From Aculops lycopersici (taxonomy: Eukaryota > Arthropoda > Arachnida > Trombidiformes > Eriophyidae), in NCBI GenBank assembly GCA_015350385.1, contig WNKI01000002.1, positions 7,308,276 to 7,372,275 on the forward strand: a stretch of DNA of 64,000 bases, read 5' to 3'. A program made the translations under genes and the position numbers. Below are positions 13,209 to 24,080 of this stretch, piece after piece (positions within the stretch are counted from its first letter, which is position 1; the number at the start of each line of letters is the position of its first letter). The notes below the pieces were generated by a model. It saw only the letters and a program-made list of their open reading frames with translations. It did not search any database and had not been told where the DNA came from.

Positions 13209-15334
13209 TTTGCTCTAGTATGTGATTGCTCAATAAACTGACTAATAATCTTGTATTTGCATATTATAATGCGGATTTTGGATTGTAAATGAGAATAAAG
13301 TTACAGAGGATCGTAAAAAAGTATGAGTAAATTAGTAGCTAACCAAAACCGCGATTGATTGGTCATGTCGAAATTCTTTGCATATGTTAAACTCTGAGTC
13401 ACTGTGTTTTTCTCTAAACCCTTGATTGCCTCTTATTTCACTTGTGGTGTTGTGCTAGTGCTGATAACTTCCTTTGTCTCAATCGGTAATCATGTTACTT
13501 GATCTGCTACTTAAATTGCGTCTAAGACTAACAAGGTGGCTCGGCCCAAGTAGTTGATGGAAACTCTCTTCGCTGTTTACCTGCTTCCGATGCTGCTGTT
13601 TGTTGCAACATAAACTTTCACTCTATCGATAGATAACAGCAGCAGCAGCAGCAACAACAGACTAAGTGGGGATCTCTGGATGTTGCCGCCGACGTAGCTA
13701 GCTGCACCTGTAATCTGGTTTCGCGCAGCAAGAAACGTTTTATAAGTTATAACTATCTGTATATTCAGTCTCACTTTACCTTTCTCAGTGAACAGATGGA
13801 AACTGGAGGAGATCGTTTCAATACTGAACCAAACACTGAAAAGAAATGGAGAAAAGTCGGCTTAGTTTACGTGCCAACAACTCGATGGGCCCACCAGAGA
13901 GCAATTCAGGAGCCGGCGAGAAACAATCGAGCTGTCGTCGTTGGCGGTAGTGTTAATGGCGGCGGCGAGCGGGGAGGGGGAGAAAAGGCGCGCGTGTTTA
14001 TGAGATTATCTGCTCAGTGACACTTGTTGCTATCGCCTTTACTGTTGTTAGTTTTTCCACTTATAACAACAAGCTCACTGGTTGCTATTAGGTGCTCGCT
14101 AGTAGTTCTCTAGAGGCGCAACCAACGCGCGTGTCGCTCTTGTGCGTGGGTACCGCTCGTGCACAAGCGCAAAGCACTCTGCGAGCACCTGTTGCTCCTC
14201 TCCTGGCAAGCTAGCTTACTCAATGGCAAACTCACAAGAAATAAAATAACTCACTCATGCAGTTGAATTCTGGCATGAATTAGGTTCCGAAAAAGCTCAT
14301 TGATATTTGTCTTCATATTTTTCGTCACACTTTTATATTATATTGAACTAATTTTCTCTATCTCTCCCTCGCTCCTCCTCAGCGACTTTTATTCGAATTA
14401 AGTTTGCGTTGGGATACTTACACCGTCTAGTAGATTAGTTTTGCTCACTTGGGACTTGCAACTTGCGGGCGAGAGTTGGTCTTGTTTCATAGAAACTCAG
14501 CTGCGAGTGTAGCTCTTCTTTGCTAGTTGCTGGTTGTTGTTGTTGTTGTTGTTGTCGTCTTTTTGGTATACTTGGTGAGCAAAAACCAACACAAGACCGA
14601 CAACAAGAGGAAGACGCGCCGCTCTGGGTACAAATTTTGCTGCTATATAATTCTTACCGCTGTCGTCAGCTTCTCGTAGCGGGTCTTGGTTTCTCTCTCT
14701 CTCTCCTTCTCGCTATCCTAAAAGAAGAAAAATACCTAACTGGAAGCGGCGCCAAATAGTAATTTAATTCATTGTTGTGCTCGGCCTCTGCAACAAGTGG
14801 TTTAGGCTGGCAAAAGCAAGATGTAAACTCACTGACTCTCTCTCTCTCTCTCTTTTCTCGCTCTCATTCGTTAGAAACTCTCCTCTTGCTTCACCTACAG
14901 CCAGCTGATTGCATTTATCTCGGCCGCAAGCAGACAGAAAATGAGAGAGAGAGAAGAGGGAAAGGGAATGTGTGGAGAAGAGAAGAACAAGCCAAGTTAC
15001 CTGCGTGCCAACTGCTAGCTTACCTGGCCAGCACCGCTCGTGTCAGTGGGTTTCTCGTGTTAGTTCAGCGTTGGAGTTGTTGTATTGTCGTCGACGCGCG
15101 GCGCGTCTCGCACGAACCTCAAGCAGGAGAAGTAGCAGAAGCGACAGGTCCAACTAGTTGGATTCCATGATAGGCGGTACCAGTGTGATTGCAGTCGCGC
15201 TCTCTAGTTAGAGCGGCGAGTAAGCTCGCGAAAAGGTGAAAAGATCATCACTATCATTAGCCATTCAATTGGAGAGAAGAGCGAGCGAGCGACGCTTGCT
15301 TACTTTCTCTCTCGCTCTCACTAGTCTCGCCGTA

Positions 15335-15356
15335 GACGTCGACGTCGACGTCGACG
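15335..15356. repeat. (GACGTC)n self-complementary hexanucleotide array
   Basis: Nearly four tandem copies of GACGTC. Each unit and its overlapping phase GTCGAC is its own reverse complement, so the array can fold on itself. Confidence 0.85.
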
Positions 15357-16091
15357 CCAAGCTAGCTAGCTGGCTAGATAACTAACTTGGCGTTAGTTGT
15401 TTTTCTCTTGTTGTCGGCGCCGACAGCAGCTTCAGTTGGCTAAATTGGTGGCCAAAGAAGCTCCTCGCTCGCTAGCTAGCCAGTTAGTCAGCAAATCAGT
15501 CGGGCGCAACCAGAGCGAAGGCAACAGCAAGTGGCAACTCCCTGTGACTGCGAGTTCCTCCTCAGCAAGCTGCTCACTTGCTTGCCGAGTTGGTCTCTCT
15601 TCTGTAATTAACTCCTCCCACTCAACAACGCTCATAGTTGGAAGGGAACGAGATGCGACCAGTTGGCGGTCAGCTTAACTGACAGAATTCTTCATGTTTT
15701 TCAATGTCAATCGAGTTTCAAAATGCAACAGGTGGCGATGACGAGCGAGTGACCACCAAAACCACTCATTGTTGCCATGAACCCGTAAATAATCACTTGC
15801 TATTCGGAGAGAGCAGTTGAGTTTTAGCTTGCAGATTGCGAAACAGAACTTGAATGGGACAGAAATTGAAAACTAAAAAACTGATATACTAGAGAATGGG
15901 ACTAATTTGAGCCAACGTTTAGTGGGCAAAAGTTTGATTCTGCGCAACATTTTAGCGATATAAAATGTCAAATTTCCATCTGGTTTATTCTGATTTATGA
16001 GCTCTATGTGCCCCACTCAAAGAAAAAGAGCAACTTGGCTGACATTTTTCATAAGTTGAACAACTCTCTATTGCGTGAGATTGAGGTAAAT

Positions 16092-16247
16092 TTATTTGCT
16101 GAAAGGTAATCTTTCAGCCCACTCTTCGTCCTCGTCATGGTTGTAGCCATCGACAATGACGTTGCCGTCATCTTTCTTCGCAGGCAATCTTAACAAGACG
16201 CGACGGACAATCTTCAATGGGTTTTTAATACTTTGGTCAACCAACAT
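16092..16247 (-). CDS. Possible 51-aa small protein, unrecognised
   Basis: ATG-to-TAA frame of 51 codons on the minus strand, preceded in frame by TAA. Its composition looks more protein-like than its surroundings: a basic, leucine-rich N-half (IVRRVLLRLPAKK) and an acidic C-half (HDEDEEWAERLPFSK). It has no signal peptide and no family match I recognise. It could be the last exon of a gene whose other exons I cannot see, or chance. Kept only as a candidate. Confidence 0.2.
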   Translation of the reverse strand: MLVDQSIKNPLKIVRRVLLRLPAKKDDGNVIVDGYNHDEDEEWAERLPFSK

Positions 16248-18111
16248 AAATTCAAAATTAGATTAGGAGAATAATCAAGTAGTTAAGCGAGTTGGCCAAT
16301 TGCATAATCCAACAGGTGGACTCTTTTCTCCCCCTACTCTCCGCTCTCAGAGTGAGCTCTCTCGCAGTCAATGAACCTTGACGCCCGATTTGCGTTTAGA
16401 GTCTACAGTCTGGACGTTTTTGGTTACGGCCTGCTAGCTCGCATTATTTAGCCACCTAAAGTTGATTAGTCGCGATCTTGGCGACAGCAAGTTATGTCTT
16501 ATTTTGTCTTGGTTGTCTCGTCTCGCTGATTGTTAGCCTCCAGTTGGATTCCAATCGAGCCGGTCGCGTAAAACAAAGATAACTAGTGGCTTATTGATGA
16601 GCGCGGAAGTTGCCTGCTGTGCACCTGAATATTGTAAATGTGCATCATTGTACCAAGCTCTTCGGGCATCTCTCTTTGTTTTTAGCTTATGGTTGTGGTG
16701 TTTTGATTGGCGCCGCAGGTGGCCGGCGCCAATGCAATGCAACAACCGCCGTCGGCTCAAGGTCGCAGTGAGCTTGAATCAAACTCATACAATTAAAATT
16801 GGAATCCCCGTTGACTATTATCACCTATTCAATGAGATTGTCTGGTCCAGACCACCGCCACTGAAAATGAGCTCTCAACTGGCTTAACCTTTGGCGCCTT
16901 ATTACAACCACTTGCTGTGCGCTAACACTAATGCCGCCTGATCGGCTAGCACTCGAGATGTTCAAGTTGTTATTGTGTGTAATCTAACGACTAATTTGAC
17001 TCGTGCCAATAGTAATAATAAATTTTGTTTATTATTACAACCACTTGTTGCCTGCCACTATCACTGTCTCGTTGATTGTCTGCCTAACTGTTCATTTGTT
17101 TTTACTTTTGTTTTCCATGTTAGGCGCTGTAGCTCCGCGGAAAAAATGGATGTTATTTTCGGTCAGTTAACTCCGAGCCAAGCGAATGTGTTTGTGTTTA
17201 AGTTGAAGTTTAAGTTTGTAATAACTAACGGCGTTTATTCGAGTGGCCAGTTGGCGAGTTTCGACTCAATCTAATCAACAGGTTGGCCTGGTGTCGATAA
17301 GCGAGAAGGAATAGAAAGAGACTACAAGTGGCTGGCTAGTTGGCTCTTGAAAAGTGTGATTGCAAACTGAGACTGGCAATTTTGATTGAAAGTAAGTGAG
17401 CGCCGAATTGAGTGTTGACCATGAGTCAATTTCAAAATCACTCAATGATTTTCAAAATTGGCCAACCAACTTGACTTCAACTTCGTCGTCCGCACCAACC
17501 ACAAAACCAACGACCACGATGGGCAGTCAAATCAAATCGTCAGGGTCAGTGAATATCATCATCTCGTATCCTTTGCCGCACGATGATCAATTTTAAGCTT
17601 AACTAGACAGGTAAACAGACGACTACAACAATCGACAATGAACTTGGCTCCCTTTGCCCCCATCTCCATCGTGAACTCAAGCTTCAGTTGCGTCTCACTC
17701 TCTGTTTAAAGCAATCTGCTTACTCGTCTTACCTGATCAAGTGAGATGAGCTCTTGGCGCTCGATGTAGAATCGCGTGCCGGCCGATTTGTAGACACGAG
17801 CTAGCAGAAGGCTCAAAAAGTCAAGAGGTTTAAATGAGTCATTGTTGCTGCAATTGCTGCTGTTGCTGCTTTCGGTGGCAAAATCGCATAACTACCCCCT
17901 CTTGGTCTATCTCCTCCTCTTTCTCTTGTCACATTGCCCAGTGGATCCTGTATTTTCTTCTCAAATTTACACTTGAGAGACGTAACTTGACACTTACGGT
18001 TGATACAGAGGAATGGGGAAGAGACCAACTCTCAAAAAAAACAACTACGACAACAAATGCAATCTCGACGTCAACGTTAATGAGCAAGCGCGAGATTCTA
18101 TGTTCAATAGT

Positions 18112-18154
18112 GGTAGTAGTGGTAGTAGTAGTAGCAGCAGCAGTAGCAGTAGTG
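18112..18154. repeat. AGT/AGC trinucleotide run
   Basis: Imperfect (GTA)n/(GCA)n tract (gtagtagtgg...agcagcagc) in gene-free DNA. It creates the poly-Ser or poly-Val look of overlapping spurious frames. Confidence 0.8.
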
Positions 18155-20288
18155 ATGGTAACAACCAGACGAGAAATTTAAAGGTCATTCCACCTGAGGA
18201 TTGGGTAACAAGCGCTAACCTGAGCGCGAGATGAGCTCAGCTTACAGTTTAGCTATTCTACCTGATTGCAAGTTTCACTTTCCCACTCTATACTTCCTGT
18301 ACCGGATCCTACTAAATACAAAAGATTATAGAGTCTAGCCAGCAGATTATACGGCCAAGATTTAGAAGTTCATTGTTTTTAACCAACCGGCTCACTGGTC
18401 AGTGAGTTTGTATTTGGTTCGTTTCACGTAATCTGAGCGTCGTCTTCGTCACAAGTAAGCCAAACTTAACGAACGCCCAGCGAGGCTCATTTTAGAGCAA
18501 GTCTCGTTGGCTAGTCTCCATTGCTGGCGGCACTAACTTGTTGCCCACTTGCCAAGCGAGAGTCTTGGCACTCTGATGCGAAATTTTGATTGCGGCAAAA
18601 GCTCACAGGTAGTTTTTGCAGGCTACAAGCCAGCTAAGATGGCGACGGTGACGGCGGCGGCGGCGCTCGGGCCAAAAGCATTGGAAATTAACCTCGCGTT
18701 ATTGTGTGCCAAAGGCAGGATCAAACATGCGTTATAAAACACGAGAGTTAGCTAATGAGTGACTAACTAAGCCTCAGACAAATACACGCAGAGGTATAGG
18801 GAGCTCGTTGCAGCCAGCCAGCGAGGTAGTCAGACAGACAGATGGACCAAGTCGAGTTTGGCTGGCATGAGTCGTCGATTCGGTTGTGTTTTTGGTTGTG
18901 GGCGCGGCGCAGGTGAGAGTTACACACAGTTGAGGGTTTAGTTTTGCGGTGCCTTATGGTTTTTCTAACTCTCTCGCTCTGTCTCTTAATTTTTGCATAA
19001 TGACACAGGTAGGTGAGTCAACGGGAGGGTAGCAGCTAGACAAGAGAAAGATGTACACTCTCACTCACATTGCTAATTGGTGATAAAGAAGAAAAAGTTT
19101 GGATCAAAGTGAATGGTGGTCTAAGGGCGCGAGCAACAAGTGGTGCCGAGGCCATGTAGGTGAGTGTCATCATGGTTGCACTAGCAACAAAATGGCGGCA
19201 CTTGAAAGCGAGGAGTTTTTTTCCACCTGTTGCCACATCCCGTCTCACAATTGAAGGGTTAGTATCAAAATCTCCTTTGCTTCCATGTTAGAGCGCGTTG
19301 CATCCATTAATGGCGACAACAGCAGCCGAAGTATCAGTAGAAACAGCCACCCTCGGAGGAGAATGTTGCCGGATTGATAAAGATTGATGCGCACTTCACT
19401 GGCGTCAGCTACGCTGTAGAACCAAACTACAGAAGCAAGTGAAACAACTGCCAACGCTGAGCAGACACCTGTTGCAATTTTTCCACGATGAATCTTTTCC
19501 AACAAGATTTCATGATGCTTCTACTTTTATCCTCGACGAAGAAGATGAGTAAAAGTAACACTAATTACTTTTGCTAGCTTCAACAAGACGCTCTAGCTCC
19601 AAAGAGGAAGAGAAAGTGGAGAATGCATAAGCGGTGAAAACGGAAAGCCCTCTGTGACTCGTAGTTCGCCTCACGTTCTCTCCATGTTACTGGCTGGTGA
19701 CTGGTAACAACGATGTGATGCTTAATCAACGAGTAAGCAAAGGAACTCTTGGACAAGTAGTTATATTTATAATCGCACAGTCGACAATCTTGAACGGAAG
19801 TGCAGTCCCGTCTCACCGATTCCATGTTCAGGATTGGAGTAAAATACCTGTCACTTTGGTTAGCCAGCCAGACTCTCATTGACTTACCGCTCCGAGTTGC
19901 GAGCCTTCGAATTTGAGCTATCCACAGCTCAAGCTGATAGCTCAATCAGCTTAGATAATGGTTAAGCCATCCCAATAAACAGGCGAAAATAAGTGCATTG
20001 TCGAGCAACAACCACAATCACAAATGAGCCCGGCAAAAATATGATTTCGCTTTAATTTCCTTCTATCAGATCACTCACACCTCGTCGTGAGCTATGGGCT
20101 GGGTGATCGATTGCTATCACTTTTTATTTGGTTAATTTAAACTCCATAACTACTGTTTCTCACAAATCGCTTGCTCAATCAAGTGTCTAGACACCGGAGA
20201 AGCAAAACAAAACTACCCTTCAAACGAACCGTGGGGTCCACCTGTTGACTGTTTTGGTAGAGTGGCAAAAACAGCTTTGTGTTTTTGT

Positions 20289-20296
20289 TATAAATA
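20289..20296 (+). promoter_or_regulatory. TATA box for the 20409 gene
   Basis: TATAAATA lies 113 bp upstream of the ATG. A start site about 30 bp downstream, near the pyrimidine-rich CTCACTCC at 20319-20326, would leave a short 5' UTR of about 85 bp. Confidence 0.6.
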
Positions 20297-20408
20297 ATCG
20301 CACCTCTGATCGACCAACTCACTCCAATCAATTTACCTTGAATCGATAATTGGAAGTTATAATTGAGTTAAAGTTAAGAACCACACAAATTTTTCCTAAA
20401 AATCCAAG

Positions 20409-20867
20409 ATGAAGTCTTTGATCTCGACTGTCGCCCTTTTGGGTTTTGTCTTGGCTGTTGCCTTTGTGGCGGCCGACGACGATGAGCCAACCACCCAAAA
20501 AACCTTCTTTGGTGTGAATGCAAATGACGCCGAGGCTATGAGACAAAAGCACGCCGAATTGAGCGAGGAGAATGCACAAAAACTCTTCGGCAAAGAACAT
20601 CAATTGGATCAGATTGACTTTACGCCGGACTTCAAGAACGGCCTTGGCGAGCACATCAAGGCAGCTCACGAGAAGTTCTCGGATTTCATCAAGAAAATGC
20701 TAGGTGCCTTTTTCCCAAACAAATCAAATCAGGAATCAAATGAGGGCCAGTCCAGCAACCGCGACAATGTTGACCCGCAAAATCCGGAGGCTGGAATCGA
20801 TGAGATCCCATCGTCGACAACCACAACCACAACCACAACCACAATGGCCACACTGATGGAGCAATGA
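20409..20867 (+). CDS. Small secreted protein of unknown function (152 aa)
   Basis: I do not recognise the family. A clear signal peptide (MKSLISTVALLGFVLAVAFVA, cut near AADDD) precedes a mature chain of about 130 residues without any cysteine. The middle (about residues 35-100) is charged and probably helical (AEAMRQKHAELSEENAQKL, HIKAAHEKFSDFIKKML). The tail is Asn/Gln/Ser-rich and ends in a ten-Thr run that may be O-glycosylated. The gene has a TATA box (20289), one exon and a likely ATTAAA poly(A) signal 13 bp after the stop, suggesting a compact, strongly expressed gene. It converges on another orphan secreted-protein gene 134 bp away. A salivary, haemolymph or cuticular product is possible. 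Confidence 0.85.
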   Translation: MKSLISTVALLGFVLAVAFVAADDDEPTTQKTFFGVNANDAEAMRQKHAELSEENAQKLFGKEHQLDQIDFTPDFKNGLGEHIKAAHEKFSDFIKKMLGAFFPNKSNQESNEGQSSNRDNVDPQNPEAGIDEIPSSTTTTTTTTTMATLMEQ

Positions 20868-20879
20868 TTGCCCTCGTCT

Positions 20880-20885
20880 ATTAAA
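20880..20885 (+). terminator. ATTAAA poly(A) signal
   Basis: Common variant polyadenylation hexamer 13 bp after the stop of the 152-aa secreted protein gene. Confidence 0.5.
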
Positions 20886-21001
20886 ACCAACTAGCTAGCT
20901 GCCAAAAAATCTATCAAAAAATCGTGCTACTCTTTTTTCAATCAGATCTAGAATCTTTTCATTCATTACTCAACTCAATTTCCTTCCTCTAACCCCAGCT
21001 A

Positions 21002-22771
21002 TCACTGCTCAACAGCGCTTAAGATCTCGGCCTTTAGTTCCTTGCGCCCGGGTTGCGCCAAAAACGATTTAGCCATCTCGTTTCCCTGCTGCCAACGAGC
21101 GACACAATCCATCATGTCGAGCCAAATAGCGGCACTCTCGCCGTCCTTGGGATCCATCAATGACAAGGTGAAAAGAAAGTTTTCTAGTTCACTCTCTTTT
21201 GGCTGGAATGCTTCGTTTCCGGTTTGCTTTGCGGCCGACCGTTTGCTGAAATCCTTGACCAATGACTGAGCCAAATTGTTGCCAAGTTTCGATTGGTCAG
21301 AGGCGATCACCGAGTTGTACATTTGACATCTGTCGTTCAATTTGGCATCCAAGGGTAGGGTTTGGTAGACTCCGGAAAGAGTGTTGAAGACTTTGGTCAC
21401 GTAATCGCGTTCCCCTTGTTCTAGAGCATTCCAGGCATCAGTTGGATTTATGGCTGGCTCCTGTTGCATTGGTTGCTGTGGCTCCCCGACAACAGGTGGC
21501 CTCTGTTCAGCTTGCTTGTTGGTTTCTGATGCTGATGCCATTGACATTGCCGCCACCTGTGGCTCGCCGATGTGCTGTTGTGGGATTGGCTTGGGCTGCT
21601 GGTGTTGCGGTTGCACCTGTTGTTGTTGTGGCTTATTAGCCTTAGTTAGCTCCTCGATCAGTTGCCTCTTATCTGGATCCTCGAGAAAGAGTCTAGCTTC
21701 TCTGTCTTCTCCTGTCCACTTGCTAACACAATCCATCATGTCAAACCAAACACCTGGATTCGTTGTCCTTGGATCCATCAAGTTGATAGCCAACATGAAG
21801 ATGCCTCTCGACTTTTTATTTCCCATAAATACGTAATTCTGTGCCTTGGGATCTCCGGCTCTCTTCGAAATGTCCCCAACCACATTACGCAACAATCCCT
21901 CGCCCAACTGACTTGGATCTGCCTCAATTATGCGACTGTAAGCCTCGCACCTGTTTCCTGCACTCGTCGAATCGCGTAAAGTATCGTAGAGTTCGGCTAG
22001 CGAGCGGATAATTTTCTTAACATATTCTATCTCCGATGAACTCAGCTCATCGTCCTCGTGCGCTAGTTCTGTTTGTGCCGGCACTGGTACTGGACCGTTA
22101 CCCGGATGAGCAAAGGCAGCAGCTTGAGCCTGTTGTTGCTGCGCAACCGATTGTTGGTGATGCGATTTCGATTCAAAGTGAGACTCAAATCTATCCATCT
22201 CTCCATTGAAAGTTCTAAGGATGGCCTTGGCCACCGCTGGATGTAGATCCTCGCGGGCCAAAGTTGGATGCTTAGCCTTATCGCCCAAGTAGAAGCTCAT
22301 TGGTTGGCTCAAGAAAGATTTGTACTGTTCGACTGCCTCCTTGACATCCTTCTTCGCCTTTGCATCCCTTTCTCGATAGTTGGCCTCTAAACACTGGTGC
22401 AAGTCTAACATTGGCTTATCCACTGTAGTTGCCAGGTACTTTTCGATGGCCTCAATATAATAACTGCGCAGAGTGTCCACATCCATGTTTTTAATCGACC
22501 TCTTGACCTCATTGTGATTCTGTAATGCTAAGTCGGCAATCCAGAATTGATCCAATGTATACCTCTTGAATGATCTCATCAAAACGGCATAGCGTTCACA
22601 TTTTTCATTCAAACTAGCCGAGTCCTTGATGAACATTTTCAATTCTCTCAAAGCTTCGGGCAGAGTTTTCATCTCACGCCCCTTAATCAAATACTTATAT
22701 CCAGCGACATTAGTGATTGTCAAGATGATTGCCACTAGAGTTAATGGCAACAGGTGACATACGACGCGCAT
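21002..22771 (-). CDS. Secreted protein with three copies of an undescribed two-cysteine helical domain
   Basis: I do not recognise the family. 589 aa, single exon. Signal peptide about 1-24 (ends TNVAG). The rest is three divergent copies of a ~130-residue, probably helical unit. Copy 1 is ~33-160 (C58, C127), copy 2 ~245-375 (C275, C348), copy 3 ~450-585 (C482, C556). Copies 2 and 3 are clearly related: RCEAYSRIIEADPSQLG matches RCQMYNSVIASDQSKLG, and VWFDMMDCVSKW matches IWLDMMDCVARW. Copy 1 keeps the KCERY and LHQCL positions but has drifted. Cysteine spacing is 69, 73 and 74, so one disulfide per copy is likely. Linkers are Gln/Pro/Ala-rich. Every mature cysteine is in a repeat. A degraded partial paralogue lies at 23230-23444. 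Secretion, repeats and local duplication fit a fast-evolving lineage-specific family. Confidence 0.85.
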   Translation of the reverse strand: MRVVCHLLPLTLVAIILTITNVAGYKYLIKGREMKTLPEALRELKMFIKDSASLNEKCERYAVLMRSFKRYTLDQFWIADLALQNHNEVKRSIKNMDVDTLRSYYIEAIEKYLATTVDKPMLDLHQCLEANYRERDAKAKKDVKEAVEQYKSFLSQPMSFYLGDKAKHPTLAREDLHPAVAKAILRTFNGEMDRFESHFESKSHHQQSVAQQQQAQAAAFAHPGNGPVPVPAQTELAHEDDELSSSEIEYVKKIIRSLAELYDTLRDSTSAGNRCEAYSRIIEADPSQLGEGLLRNVVGDISKRAGDPKAQNYVFMGNKKSRGIFMLAINLMDPRTTNPGVWFDMMDCVSKWTGEDREARLFLEDPDKRQLIEELTKANKPQQQQVQPQHQQPKPIPQQHIGEPQVAAMSMASASETNKQAEQRPPVVGEPQQPMQQEPAINPTDAWNALEQGERDYVTKVFNTLSGVYQTLPLDAKLNDRCQMYNSVIASDQSKLGNNLAQSLVKDFSKRSAAKQTGNEAFQPKESELENFLFTLSLMDPKDGESAAIWLDMMDCVARWQQGNEMAKSFLAQPGRKELKAEILSAVEQ

Positions 22772-23229
22772 CTTGATTGATTTTATTTGAGAAGCAAGAA
22801 TTTATTTTGATTTACTATTATCTCCTATTTCGATGATTGTCGTTTCGCATCAATGATCAATTAGAAGAGGTGGTTGCCGAGATGTGTGCAAGTTCAGCCT
22901 AGGTAAGTGTTTTTAACGCGCTTCTAGGTTGCATCATTAGAGAGATGCAAGAGAGGCTCTGGTAGGGGTAGTCTGGTAGTAGTCTATAAAAAGCCTACAT
23001 GAAAGTATGCATCATCGCCGGCTACATCGAAACGTCAACAGGCACCGAGACTATCGGCGTTAGCGACACATGGCAGCTAGACGATTGCTATTTCGTAGCT
23101 TGTTATGGAATTGTTGCAGTTGCTATATTTGGTCGCTGGTGGTGGTGTGACGAAGGGGACTTTTTGTCATTGGTCACATAGTAATTGTACAATCGATCAG
23201 GACTCTAACTGGTAGTTAGTATGGCACTA
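22772..23229. other. Intergenic, upstream of the three-repeat protein gene
   Basis: Nothing gene-like. A plus-strand TATAAAAAG at about 22984 precedes a 60-codon frame (22999-23181) that resembles no protein I know, so I do not call a gene. Confidence 0.5.
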
Positions 23230-23444
23230 GCTACCTTTCGGGCTAGAGTTGGGTGCTCGTCATTTATATCCAAGTAGAAGCTCAAAGGTTCAAGCACAAA
23301 CTTAGCCGAGTTCTTAATGGACATCTTCAATTCTCTAAATGCATCTGATATTCTTTTAATCTCATGACTCTTGATCAGATACTTATCTTAAGTGGCTTAA
23401 ATGGTCACTAGAGCCATTGGCAACAGGTTGCTCTTGTCGCGCAT
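23230..23444 (-). pseudogene. Broken partial copy of the three-repeat secreted protein gene
   Basis: Reading the minus strand from ATG at 23444 gives a start like the 21002-22771 gene (LLPMALVTI against LLPLTLVAI). Two in-frame stops follow, then KYLIKSHEIKRISDAFREL, matching KYLIKGREMKTLPEALREL. After NSAKF it jumps to PLSFYLDINDEHPTLAR, matching PMSFYLGDKAKHPTLAR of the intact gene. About 105 parental residues, including both cysteines of copy 1, are therefore deleted. Stops and the internal deletion make it a pseudogene made by local duplication. Confidence 0.85.
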
Positions 23445-24080
23445 CCTGATTATTATGGAGCAAGCCTCTAGTGTGAGGGTTAATTTATATTTTGTTAGTA
23501 CCCTATACTTTTTTAGCTGTTAGCTTCCATCGATACTCAGTTGAAAGTTACTCTACTCTAGACAGCATCATATCTTGGTTCCCAGATTTGCAATGCTCTA
23601 TATGCTTCATATTCTCCAATACCAGCTGCTTTGCTACAATGACACGTAAAGAACAGTGGCATACTGATATTTAGAAAAGGGTGCCAGTAACCGTGCTTGG
23701 CCGCTAGAAGAGACGAATAACCATTGTTTCAGTACAGTTAAATCTGATGCATATCTCTAACCCACCAAATAAGATAGGTGTTTCTTGTACTATAATTTCG
23801 GTCATCCAATGTCATATACGGTAAATCTGACCAACTGGACGTCAATGGTATAAGTCGCTCAAACTTGGACACGCCCACGCTAACAAACCCGTGTGCGCTG
23901 GCCGCAGTGGCGACCAATATGCCGCTTACGAGCGTAAGTTCGAAACTTTTCCTGTTTACCTCGGCAACAGAGCTAACTTTTTCTGTCATCTCCAACAGAG
24001 ACAATCACAGTCGATCTCGATATTCATTAGATTACTTCCACTTATCTTTGACCACCGATCATTAACTTACTCATCGTTCA
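23445..24080. other. Intergenic, upstream of the dioxygenase gene
   Basis: No supported gene. A minus-strand frame (ATG at 23989, 83 codons) has a hydrophobic stretch but no recognisable family or signal. Confidence 0.5.

Larger units (their letters stand above)
13209..20408. other. Gene-poor 7.2 kb block upstream of the peroxidase gene
   Basis: No recognisable protein apart from a weak 51-codon candidate at 16092-16247. Open frames are low-complexity shadows of GA/CT, CAG and AGT repeats. It contains a palindromic GACGTC array (15335-15356), an AGT/AGC run (18112-18154), many TAGC/GCTAGC runs and six copies of CACCTGTTG or its complement (14186, 15726, 16310, 19224, 19466, 20239). It probably holds regulatory DNA for the divergent peroxidase and 20409 genes, but that is inference. 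Confidence 0.6.

Noticed and set aside
22984..23181. TATA box followed by a 60-codon plus-strand frame
   Set aside because: ATG lies only about 15 bp after the TATA box, too close for a normal start site, and the peptide resembles nothing.
23738..23989. 83-codon minus-strand frame divergent from the dioxygenase gene
   Set aside because: Has one hydrophobic stretch but no recognisable family or convincing signal peptide, and overlaps the likely dioxygenase promoter.
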